Positions 1 through 5,622 of a DNA stretch of 5,622 bases are shown here, piece by piece. The position numbers were made by a program, and so were the translations under genes. The notes beneath the pieces were generated by a model, which was given only the letters and a program-made list of their open reading frames with translations, searched no databases and was not told the origin of the DNA. Each line of letters begins with the position of its first letter. Positions within the stretch are counted from its first letter, which is position 1. The DNA comes from Oscillospiraceae bacterium (GTDB taxonomy: Bacteria; Bacillota; Clostridia; Oscillospirales; Ruminococcaceae): positions 1 through 5,622 of the forward strand of contig JAEDMD010000133.1 in NCBI GenBank assembly GCA_016303195.1, in the 5' to 3' direction.

Positions 1-79
1 AACATCTTATTTTTTGAGGGTTAGTGTCCAAGATCATTGACAAGTGTACATGTTGCCGTGTAAATCTCAATAAATCCCC

Positions 80-108
80 TTTACATTTTTCCCCGTAAAT
101 GTTATAAT
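80..108 (+). promoter_or_regulatory. Strong sigma-A type promoter of the four-gene operon
   Basis: A -35 element TTTACA (80-85, five of six bases to consensus) and a perfect -10 TATAAT (103-108) are separated by exactly 17 bases. Transcription would start near 115, which leaves a short leader of about 24 bases before the first start codon. No other convincing promoter is seen between here and 4730, so this one probably drives all four genes. Bases 59-64 (TGTAAA) form an inverted repeat with the -35 hexamer itself and could belong to an operator, but this is weak. Confidence 0.8.
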
Positions 109-126
109 GAAAATAGTATCATTTTT

Positions 127-132
127 AGGAGG
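127..132 (+). promoter_or_regulatory. Ribosome binding site that decides the first start codon
   Basis: A perfect AGGAGG touches the ATG at 133 directly, which is too close for initiation, but lies six bases before the ATG at 139. The start at 139 is therefore preferred over the one at 133. Confidence 0.8.
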
Positions 133-138
133 ATGGAT

Positions 139-864
139 ATGAGAATCAATCCCGATATTCAGGAAAAACCCGATCATCTGCATTATCCTGCCTGTCTTGG
201 GAGAAAGACTGAGATAGAAAAGCAGTCACTTGAGATACTTCTCTATACCCTTGCCGCATTGGCGTTCCCCACTATTATCAGCATCATGGGAGTCAGATTT
301 GCTATGTTTTCGGCGCTCCCCGATATTATCTTCGGCGAGGACGGCGTAAAGACCGCATTTTTTCAGGTGTTTGAATTCTTCATGATAGCAGTGCTGGCAT
401 TGCTTGGATGCACTAAATATAAAGTATTTGACGTTATTGTCATGCTCATATACATCCTTATGGTCATAATTTCCTTACTGTTCAACGAAACTACCGCTGA
501 TGCACTGATTGTTATAGCAGGACTTGGCGGAATATGGAAAAGTATAGGCTCGTTCAAAGCGTGGAACGACTACGAACAGCTTATGAATACCGAGGGATTC
601 CCTATTTTCAGCGTGACACTGGCTGAGCATGATGAAAAGATAGCGAACGAGAAAAACGGCATCCCATCACAGCCCTCAGGCATTGACCCGACTATCGCCG
701 CTCAGTATGTGATGTCACAGCTTTCAAGCGGAAATGCTGACAAGATAATGCCTGCCATCGGCGAACTTCCACAAATTGCCTCATCGCCTTCCGTAAGGCG
801 GTATATGCCCGAAGGTCAGAAAGAAAGCGTTATCCTTGAAAGCCCCATGAAATTTGACGTATAA
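139..864 (+). CDS. Four-helix membrane protein of unknown function with a cytoplasmic tail
   Basis: This 241-residue protein is not recognised with confidence. What is visible: a polar N-terminus (1-30), four likely membrane segments (about 31-57, 74-91, 97-115 and 119-137), then a hydrophilic C-terminal half of about 100 residues. Directly after the last helix comes the stretch AWNDYEQLMNTEGFPIFS (141-158). It recalls a 'Y..L...EGFP.F' segment I associate with uncharacterised clostridial membrane proteins, but that is memory, not a search result. There is no signal peptide, catalytic motif or nucleotide-binding motif. The start at 139 is chosen because AGGAGG at 127-132 is well spaced from it; ATG 133 is the alternative. 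It is the first gene behind a strong promoter and ends 13 bases before comM, whose ribosome binding site lies in that gap, so co-transcription is very likely. A scaffold or membrane-anchor role is possible but unproven. Confidence 0.85.
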   Translation: MRINPDIQEKPDHLHYPACLGRKTEIEKQSLEILLYTLAALAFPTIISIMGVRFAMFSALPDIIFGEDGVKTAFFQVFEFFMIAVLALLGCTKYKVFDVIVMLIYILMVIISLLFNETTADALIVIAGLGGIWKSIGSFKAWNDYEQLMNTEGFPIFSVTLAEHDEKIANEKNGIPSQPSGIDPTIAAQYVMSQLSSGNADKIMPAIGELPQIASSPSVRRYMPEGQKESVILESPMKFDV

Positions 865-865
865 C

Positions 866-871
866 AGGAGG
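866..871 (+). promoter_or_regulatory. Ribosome binding site of comM
   Basis: A perfect AGGAGG lies six bases before ATG 878, just after the TAA (862-864) of the preceding gene. It rules out the upstream in-frame TTG at 854, which would include the binding site within the coding region and add eight residues that do not fit the family N-terminus. Confidence 0.85.
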
Positions 872-877
872 TCAGCT

Positions 878-2410
878 ATGTTTGCAAAGGTATCAAGTCT
901 CGGACTTTTTGGTCTGAATGCATTCCCTGTTGATGTGGAAATAGATATAAGCCGTGGAAATCCGCAGTTTGATATAGTAGGACTTCCCGACACTGTTGTA
1001 AGAGAGAGCCGTGAGAGGATACGTTCAGCTTTGCGTTCATGCAATATCAGCTTTCCCGTGGCTCAGGTAATGGTCAATCTTGCCCCTGCCGACACAAAAA
1101 AGAGCGGTTCAGTGCATGATATGGCTATTTTTATGGCTGTTCTTGAAGCGCAGAGGCTGCTCAACATCACAACTGACGGATGCACATTCATCGGTGAAAT
1201 ATCCCTCAACGGCGATATCAGGCGGATAAACGGAGTTCTTCCGATGGTCATGCTTGCACGTGAACTGGGTATAAAATCGGTTTTTGTTCCCTATGACAAC
1301 GCATCCGAGGCATCGGTCATTGACGGAGTTGAGATATACGGTGTAAAGAACGCAAGCCAGCTTATAGCGCATTTCCGTGGCGAGGAGAATATCCCGATAT
1401 ATCCGCATTACAACATCCCTGAGACAGCTTATGACGAAGTGCTTGACTTCTCCGATGTAAGAGGTCAGCAGTCTGCCAAGAAAGCCCTTGAAATAGCGGC
1501 GGCAGGCGGTCATAATGCCCTGCTCATCGGTTCGCCCGGAAGCGGTAAGAGTATGCTTGCAAAGCGTATGCCGTCAATACTGCCTCCGCTGACATTTGAG
1601 GAATCGCTGGAAACCACGAAGATACATTCAATATCGGGACTTCTCAGCGACGATATGCCTATCATCACGAAGCGTCCCTTCCGTTCACCTCACCACACTA
1701 TTTCGTCCGCAGGTCTTGCAGGCGGCGGAACTATCCCCCATCCGGGCGAAGTTTCGCTGGCGCATAACGGAGTGCTGTTCCTTGATGAATTGGCTGAATT
1801 TGACAGAAAGACACTGGAAATACTCCGTCAGCCGCTGGAGGACAGAAAGGTCACTATTGCCCGTGCATCGGGAACAGTTACCTATCCATGCACTATTATG
1901 CTCATCGGTGCGATGAATCCGTGTCCGTGCGGATATTTCGGACATCCGAAGCGGAAATGCATATGTCCGCCGAATAAGGTTTCGGGCTATTTATCGAAGA
2001 TATCAGGCCCTCTGCTTGACAGGTTTGACCTGCATATCGAAGTCGCTCCCGTGGAATTTGAAGACCTTTCATCAAAGTCAAAGGAAGAACCGTCATCGGC
2101 TATCAGGGAGCGTGTCATTGCTGCACGAAAGATACAGGAGGAGCGCTTCAAGGGAACGCATATCACCTGCAATGCGCTGATAACTCCCGATAAATTGCAG
2201 GAATTCTGCCCGATGGATGACAGCGCCGAGAAACTGATGAAAGATGTATTCGACAAGCTGGGACTCAGTGCGAGAGCATATGACAGGATACTGAAAGTTG
2301 CCCGAACTATTGCTGATATCAACGGAAGTGAGGTCATAAAAAGACAGCACGTAGCGGCGGCGGCTCAGTACAGAAGCCTCGACAGAAAATACTGGTCAGG
2401 CGGCAAATGA
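878..2410 (+). CDS. comM: ComM/YifB family Mg-chelatase-like AAA+ ATPase
   Basis: The 510-residue product is full length for the family (about 500-510). The N-terminus MFAKVSSLGLFG and the following DIVGLPDTVVRESRERIRSA (32-51) are typical of the Lon-S16-like ChlI domain (to about 165). The AAA+ domain (about 185-395) has a Walker A GSPGSGKS (218-225), a Walker B VLFLDE (299-304), an MNPCPCG segment (346-352) and GPLLDRFDL (377-385). The C-terminal domain (about 405-505) has the usual LSARAYDRILKVARTIADI (463-481). Cysteines 349, 351, 361 and 363 form a CxC-x9-CxC cluster, present in many homologues but absent in the E. coli protein, and could bind a metal. Family knowledge: in Vibrio cholerae ComM is a hexameric branch-migration helicase that aids integration of transforming DNA. 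In non-competent bacteria the role is less clear. It acts in the cytoplasm. Here it is the second gene of the operon, and no dprA, a common partner, follows it. Confidence 0.97.
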   Translation: MFAKVSSLGLFGLNAFPVDVEIDISRGNPQFDIVGLPDTVVRESRERIRSALRSCNISFPVAQVMVNLAPADTKKSGSVHDMAIFMAVLEAQRLLNITTDGCTFIGEISLNGDIRRINGVLPMVMLARELGIKSVFVPYDNASEASVIDGVEIYGVKNASQLIAHFRGEENIPIYPHYNIPETAYDEVLDFSDVRGQQSAKKALEIAAAGGHNALLIGSPGSGKSMLAKRMPSILPPLTFEESLETTKIHSISGLLSDDMPIITKRPFRSPHHTISSAGLAGGGTIPHPGEVSLAHNGVLFLDELAEFDRKTLEILRQPLEDRKVTIARASGTVTYPCTIMLIGAMNPCPCGYFGHPKRKCICPPNKVSGYLSKISGPLLDRFDLHIEVAPVEFEDLSSKSKEEPSSAIRERVIAARKIQEERFKGTHITCNALITPDKLQEFCPMDDSAEKLMKDVFDKLGLSARAYDRILKVARTIADINGSEVIKRQHVAAAAQYRSLDRKYWSGGK

Positions 2411-3570
2411 TACATACAAAAGAAAGTCAGGAAATCAACAGAATGAATGAAGTAAAAGAATTAACAGCATCATCACCGCCTGTGAACACAAAGCCGCTCC
2501 GTTCATCAGGCATCGACATAGTAAAAATATTTGCGGCGATAATGGTGGTAACAGTCCATTTTTATCTGAATACTGCCTTTTATGCGGTCATTCCCATAAC
2601 CGACAGCAATTTCATACCGCCCATCATGCTGTTGTGGACAGCATACACCTGTGTGCCGCTGTTCATGATAACAACGGGCTATCTCATGAAAAATAAAACG
2701 CTGACGAAAGGCTACTACAAGGGCATTGTCAAGATCGTTGTCTTTTACCTTGCTGTCAGCACCATCTGCCTTATCTACAAAATAAAACACGGGGCAGAAC
2801 TGACACCGTGGGAGATACTGCGAGGCTATCTGCGGTTCAGCCATTGCGACTATGCGTGGTATGTGGAGCAATATTTTGTAATGTTCCTGTGCATACCGTT
2901 TCTGAATCTGGCATTCAGCGGCTTGAAAAGCAAGAAACAGCATATTGCACTGCTTGTGACGGTGATAGTGCTGTTCTCGGTCGCACCGTCTTTCTATCTT
3001 GGATTCGACCCTGCCGACCAGATAAAGCCGCTTCCCGAATTTCCGACGAGAGTCTACCCCGTGGCTTATTATTACCTCGGATGCTACATCAGGCAGTATC
3101 CGCCAAAGAAGGATCTATCCACAAAATTAGCGGCATTCGGCATATTTGCCGCCGCACTGGCATTTCTCACATACAGCCTGTACACTCAGTCAAAGAACAA
3201 TGAGAATCAGTATTTCAGGTCATACCACTTCTTTGAGTATTATTCCTACCCCGTATTTGCGGCGGCAGGCGGAATATTCGTACTTCTCCATGATATAAGA
3301 TTCAGAAGCAAGATACTGGTAAAAGTTTTATCAATAATTTCCCAGACCTCACTGCTTACCTACCTTATGTCGAGAATATTTGATATGAAGTATTACGACC
3401 CGTTCAACTACAAATACGAATTTCCCGATTTTCTGCTGAGATTCAGGCATATTTATGAGATAGTGCCGAAGGTATATTTCCTGTCACTGATGTGGTCACT
3501 GGTGATATTGGCGGTGTACAGCGGAATAGCTAAAATTATAAATCATTTTCTCAAACCAAAGGAGACTTAA
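2407..3570 (+). CDS. Membrane acyltransferase, acyltransferase-3 family
   Basis: This 387-residue protein with about ten membrane segments (roughly 35-56, 72-93, 105-124, 150-170, 180-198, 216-230, 240-259, 279-295, 303-322 and 355-377) belongs to the acyltransferase-3 family. The diagnostic segment is RSSGIDIVKIFAAIMVVTVH (32-51), where H51 is the expected catalytic histidine. FMITTGYLM (86-94), WYVEQYFVMFLCIPFLN (151-167) and YLMSRIFD (319-326) also fit. Family members move acetyl or other short acyl groups across the membrane onto peptidoglycan, exopolysaccharide or other glycans; the substrate here cannot be read from the sequence. The start at 2407 overlaps the comM stop as ATGA, with only a weak CAGG before it. 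An in-frame ATG at 2443, ten bases after an AGGA, would give 375 residues and keep the whole conserved domain. Placement directly before a SEDS gene suggests a cell-envelope glycan as acceptor, which is inference. Confidence 0.92.
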   Translation: MIHTKESQEINRMNEVKELTASSPPVNTKPLRSSGIDIVKIFAAIMVVTVHFYLNTAFYAVIPITDSNFIPPIMLLWTAYTCVPLFMITTGYLMKNKTLTKGYYKGIVKIVVFYLAVSTICLIYKIKHGAELTPWEILRGYLRFSHCDYAWYVEQYFVMFLCIPFLNLAFSGLKSKKQHIALLVTVIVLFSVAPSFYLGFDPADQIKPLPEFPTRVYPVAYYYLGCYIRQYPPKKDLSTKLAAFGIFAAALAFLTYSLYTQSKNNENQYFRSYHFFEYYSYPVFAAAGGIFVLLHDIRFRSKILVKVLSIISQTSLLTYLMSRIFDMKYYDPFNYKYEFPDFLLRFRHIYEIVPKVYFLSLMWSLVILAVYSGIAKIINHFLKPKET

Positions 3571-4730
3571 TGAGATCAGCATTTAAAAAACTGCCGTCGG
3601 AAAAACACGCAATAGACGGCGGACTGCTGTTTGCAGTAACACTTATAGCGGCGCTTAGTTCGCTGCTGATATACTCCATCGTCAGGAACAAGATGATCGA
3701 CGGAATCGGCGACAGCTATTGGCAGACCCAGCTATTCTCAATGGGAGTCGGCATTGTTGTGGCGATAGTAATATCTTTTGTAGATTATCACAAGCTGGTG
3801 AAGCTGTGGTTTATATTTGCACCACTGGCGCTTCTGCTTGTGGCGCTGACGTTCACACCGCTGGGCTATCAGCGTGAGGGTGCGGACGATAAAGCATGGC
3901 TGAACATCGGATTTGTGCAGTTCCAGCCGTCAGAGCTACTGAAGCTGGCATTCATACTCACTTTCAGCTATCACCTTTCCCGTGACGAGGAAGAAATGAA
4001 CAAGCCGTCACATATGGCATTACTTCTGGTACACGGCATGATACCGATCGGTATCGTCGGCTTGCAGGGTGACTACGGAACAGCCATCGTCTTTGCGGCG
4101 ATATTCGCATTCATGATATGTTCCGCAAGAATATCGTGGAAGTATCTCCTTGCCGCACCGTTTGCAGTTGCGGCGGCGGCGGCATTGATGTGGTTCTTCT
4201 TACTGGGAAATATGCATAAGAAGCGAATCCTGATACTCTTTCACCCCGGAACAGACCCGGAATATATCGAGTATCAGCAGGACTTGGGACTTGCGGCACT
4301 GAAATCAGGCGGAGTATTCGGCAAGGGACTTTTTGCGAAGCCCGAAGAATATATCTCCGTTCCGGAAATGCACAATGACTTTATTTACACATATGCAGGT
4401 CAGGTATTCGGATTTGTCGGTTCGATGGGACTGCTTATCATATTCGTTTACATCAGCCTGAAAATTTTCGGAGACAGCAGAGTTACCCGTGACCATCTGG
4501 GAAAATTCATCTGTATGGGCGCATTCGGACTTATATTCGCCCACTGTCTCATGAATATCGGAATGGTGCTGAAAGTTGCTCCTGTTATCGGTGTACCGCT
4601 CCCCTTCCTCAGCGCAGGCGGAACGGCTATGATAAGTATGTACGCAATGATAGGGCTTGTCCTCAGTACTTACAGCCATCGTGCAAAGAACTATAACGTT
4701 TTCTATGACGAAGATGAGGAAGACGAATAA
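3570..4730 (+). CDS. SEDS-family glycan polymerase (RodA/FtsW/SpoVE-like)
   Basis: This 386-residue polytopic protein has the SEDS signatures: AWLNIGFVQFQPSELLKL (109-126), QGDYGTAIVF (166-175), AALKSGGVFGKGL (242-254), VPEMHNDFIY (264-273) and GVPLPFLSAGG (341-351). W110 and D270 match the tryptophan and the catalytic aspartate known to be needed in B. subtilis RodA. SEDS proteins polymerise lipid II into peptidoglycan strands in the membrane, usually with a class B penicillin-binding protein. The GKG after the SGG motif leans towards RodA rather than FtsW, but the assignment among RodA, FtsW and SpoVE is open, so no symbol is given. Oddities: the usual GEELG/AEELG after the DFIF motif reads GQVFG (277-281), the usual SYGGSS reads SAGGTA (348-353), and the C-terminus ends in an acidic YDEDEEDE. 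The ATG overlaps the preceding stop (TAATG), with AAAGGAG at 3558-3564 five bases upstream. No class B PBP is seen nearby. Confidence 0.93.
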   Translation: MRSAFKKLPSEKHAIDGGLLFAVTLIAALSSLLIYSIVRNKMIDGIGDSYWQTQLFSMGVGIVVAIVISFVDYHKLVKLWFIFAPLALLLVALTFTPLGYQREGADDKAWLNIGFVQFQPSELLKLAFILTFSYHLSRDEEEMNKPSHMALLLVHGMIPIGIVGLQGDYGTAIVFAAIFAFMICSARISWKYLLAAPFAVAAAAALMWFFLLGNMHKKRILILFHPGTDPEYIEYQQDLGLAALKSGGVFGKGLFAKPEEYISVPEMHNDFIYTYAGQVFGFVGSMGLLIIFVYISLKIFGDSRVTRDHLGKFICMGAFGLIFAHCLMNIGMVLKVAPVIGVPLPFLSAGGTAMISMYAMIGLVLSTYSHRAKNYNVFYDEDEEDE

Positions 4731-4751
4731 GAACTTGGCTTCACAAGATAT

Positions 4752-4793
4752 ATCGGGGGAAACCTTTCTGCGGAAAAGTTTCCCCCGATTTTT
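4752..4793 (+). terminator. Rho-independent terminator of the operon
   Basis: ATCGGGGGAAAC (4752-4763) pairs perfectly over 12 bp with GTTTCCCCCGAT (4778-4789). The 14-base loop may extend the stem by three A-T pairs past one unpaired C. Five T residues (4789-4793) follow on the + strand, 21 bases after the SEDS stop. On the - strand the hairpin is followed only by ATATATCTTG, so it may stop the convergent lipoprotein transcript weakly at best. Confidence 0.9.
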
Positions 4794-4842
4794 GATTCAA
4801 AGATCAGAATTCAGCCGATAGTCCGTGAGAATATGCACAGAC

Positions 4843-5181
4843 TTACCGTTTTGTAGTGGTGCGGTGCTGATTTTCGTGCTTGTCTGATTTATTTCCGCTT
4901 ACACCGTCAATAATATCTTCAGCGGCATCGCCTGCACCATCAACAATATCCTCGCCTGCATCTTCAACACCGTCAATTACGTCATTGGCATAGTCGCCAG
5001 CGTCCTTATGCCTGCCGTTGGTTGTGGTACGTTCGTAGTTGCTTTCGTAGTCTTCCTCGGTGGTGGGGATCTGTATACCGTTGTCATTATTCACATCTGA
5101 GCGGTGGTCAGCACTGCCGCATGAAGTGAAAGCTGCACAAACCGCAAATAAAATGGAGCATATTGCTAAATGCTTTTTCAT
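4843..5181 (-). CDS. Small lipoprotein with three acidic 11-residue repeats
   Basis: The 112-residue product begins MKKHLAICSILFAVCAAFTSCGS, a classic lipoprotein signal peptide with C21 as the likely lipidated cysteine, so the mature protein of about 92 residues should be anchored on the outer face of the membrane. The mature part is hydrophilic: a polar linker (22-63), three 11-residue repeats (64-96) of the form x(A/G)xD(V/I)(I/V)DG(V/A)xD with 11 acidic and no basic residues, then a basic tail ending in HRTTTKR. A second RTTT occurs at 51-54. The repeats would form an amphipathic helix or a flexible acidic rod. No family is recognised and no enzyme motif is present. The start is supported by GAAAGGA (5191-5197, - strand) nine bases upstream. 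It is convergent with the operon and transcribed away from the DnaA-box region. No clear promoter was found upstream of it. Confidence 0.8.
   Translation of the reverse strand: MKKHLAICSILFAVCAAFTSCGSADHRSDVNNDNGIQIPTTEEDYESNYERTTTNGRHKDAGDYANDVIDGVEDAGEDIVDGAGDAAEDIIDGVSGNKSDKHENQHRTTTKR
4894..4992 (-). repeat. Three tandem 33-bp coding repeats in the lipoprotein gene
   Basis: Residues 64-74 (YANDVIDGVED), 75-85 (AGEDIVDGAGD) and 86-96 (AAEDIIDGVSG) are consecutive 11-residue units without insertions. At the DNA level they are diverged, with mixed synonymous codons, which suggests an old duplication kept for its protein pattern rather than recent slippage. Confidence 0.8.
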
Positions 5182-5218
5182 ACAATTTCATCCTTTCAAA
5201 ATCGTCGCTGGGGAGAAG

Positions 5219-5410
5219 TTTTCCACAACGCATTTTTATTGTTTGCGAGTTTTTCAAGATTATCCACACAGTTTTCAACTTTTACCCCATGTAAAAAACT
5301 GTATTCTGCGTAGTTTTCCACCTTTTCCACCAACTTTTCAACAGTTGCGGCTAAAACCCCACACTTGTTTCAACACCGTGTGGAAAACTTCTCAACCACA
5401 ATGTGGAAGA
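5219..5410. other. DnaA-box cluster, candidate replication-origin or DnaA-regulated region
   Basis: No gene is supported here. Matches to the relaxed DnaA box TTWTNCACA are TTTTCCACA (5219-5227, +), the perfect consensus TTATCCACA (5260-5268, +) and TTTTCCACA (5379-5387, -). One-mismatch copies are two directly abutting TTTTCCACC (5314-5322 and 5323-5331, +), TTTTCAACA (5335-5343, +) and TCTTCCACA (5402-5410, -). Weaker TTTTCAAC-like words lie at 5272 and, on the - strand, near 5429 and 5440. Forward copies lie left of about 5345 and reverse copies right of it. An AT-rich stretch follows (about 5408-5500) and could serve as an unwinding element. In Firmicutes such clusters flank dnaA and form oriC. 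dnaA, dnaN and rpmH are not in the window, so this may instead be a DnaA-binding control or titration site. Confidence 0.6.
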
Positions 5411-5505
5411 AAATTAGGATTATATTGCTGTTGAAATTTGGTTGAAAATGGCATAACGTGTCGAATCTTGTATTTTTCAAAAAAATCGTCGGATGTAAGA
5501 ACGAA

Positions 5506-5534
5506 ATTGTAGGGGCTGCCTTTGGCAGTCCTCC
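5506..5534 (+). repeat. Short palindromic repeat, copy 1
   Basis: After ATTGTA (5506-5511), bases 5512-5520 pair with 5524-5532 across a TTT loop: GGGGCTGCC with GGCAGTCCT, including two G-U pairs. No T run follows, so it is not a typical terminator. It shares the ATTGTA(G/C)GGGC start and overall length with the second copy 55 bases downstream. It resembles the small GC-rich palindromes dispersed between genes in many gut Clostridia, which is a recollection rather than a search result. Confidence 0.55.
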
Positions 5535-5560
5535 AATAATCTGATAAATGTGAATAGAAC

Positions 5561-5589
5561 ATTGTACGGGCGGATATCATCCGCCCGTC
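5561..5589 (+). repeat. Short palindromic repeat, copy 2
   Basis: ACGGGCGGAT (5566-5575) pairs perfectly over 10 bp with ATCCGCCCGT (5579-5588) around a three-base loop. It begins with the same ATTGTA as copy 1 and has the same length, but the inner stem differs while base pairing is kept, as expected of a family conserved for structure. An A-rich run (5600-5606), not a T run, follows on the + strand, so a terminator role is unlikely. Confidence 0.6.
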
Positions 5590-5622
5590 ATTCAGCGTGA
5601 AAAAAATTGTTACGGAATTAAA

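Noticed and set aside
37..66. TTGACA at 37-42 as a second promoter
   Set aside because: No acceptable -10 element lies 16-18 bases downstream; the best six bases match only about half the consensus.
1..79. Possible end of an upstream gene or its terminator
   Set aside because: All three forward frames meet stops within 40 bases and only a T run (10-15) is visible; nothing to the left can be seen, so no feature is called.
854..877. Upstream TTG start for comM
   Set aside because: It would overlap the end of the previous gene and place the AGGAGG inside the coding region; ATG 878 has ideal spacing and gives the family N-terminus.
1109..1513. Long antisense frames inside comM and the other large genes
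   Set aside because: They are shadows of strongly conserved coding regions, without ribosome binding sites or recognisable products.
5060..5434. Open reading frame of 124 codons on the + strand
   Set aside because: It overlaps the lipoprotein signal-peptide coding region on the opposite strand and then runs through the DnaA boxes; the translation is cysteine- and histidine-rich without any pattern and no ribosome binding site precedes it.
5431..5459. TTGAAA followed by CATAAC or TAACGT as a promoter for a gene beyond the right edge
   Set aside because: The -10 candidates match poorly or are spaced 15 bases away, and the downstream gene is not visible.
5392..5580. Open reading frame of 62 codons on the - strand
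   Set aside because: It starts inside the loop of palindrome copy 2, runs through copy 1, ends in the DnaA-box cluster, and shows no recognisable protein pattern.
5566..5588. GC-rich hairpin as a terminator
   Set aside because: No T run follows on either strand and no gene ends next to it; it fits a dispersed palindrome better.

Overview
This window looks like chromosomal DNA of a low-to-mid GC Gram-positive anaerobe of the Clostridia, most likely a Ruminococcus-like member of the Oscillospirales. The grounds are strong AGGAGG ribosome binding sites, a near-consensus sigma-A promoter, tightly packed co-directional genes, a Firmicutes-style lipoprotein, and protein variants (a cysteine-rich ComM/YifB, a clostridial type acyltransferase) that recall that group. 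The genus is an inference from style; no 16S or other marker gene is present.

Left and centre (80-4793): a single four-gene operon on the + strand. A strong promoter (TTTACA, 17 bases, TATAAT) precedes a four-helix membrane protein of unknown function (139-864). Then come a full-length ComM/YifB AAA+ ATPase (878-2410), a ten-helix membrane acyltransferase of the acyltransferase-3 family (2407-3570) and a SEDS-family (RodA/FtsW/SpoVE-like) glycan polymerase (3570-4730). The last three genes overlap by 4 and 1 bases, so they are probably translationally coupled. A perfect 12-bp hairpin followed by five T residues ends the operon. The operon joins a DNA-processing helicase-like protein to two envelope-building enzymes; no dprA follows comM and no class B PBP follows the SEDS gene within the window.

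Right (4843-5181, - strand): a small convergent lipoprotein gene. Its mature part carries three exact-length 11-residue acidic repeats followed by a basic tail.

Far right (5182-5622): about 440 bases without a gene. The first half holds a cluster of DnaA boxes, including a perfect TTATCCACA and two TTTTCCACA, with forward copies on the left and reverse copies on the right, followed by an AT-rich stretch. This is the layout expected of a replication-origin region or a DnaA-controlled intergenic region. The second half holds two copies of a short palindromic repeat starting ATTGTA(G/C)GGGC. The origin-like region is the most noteworthy element of the window.
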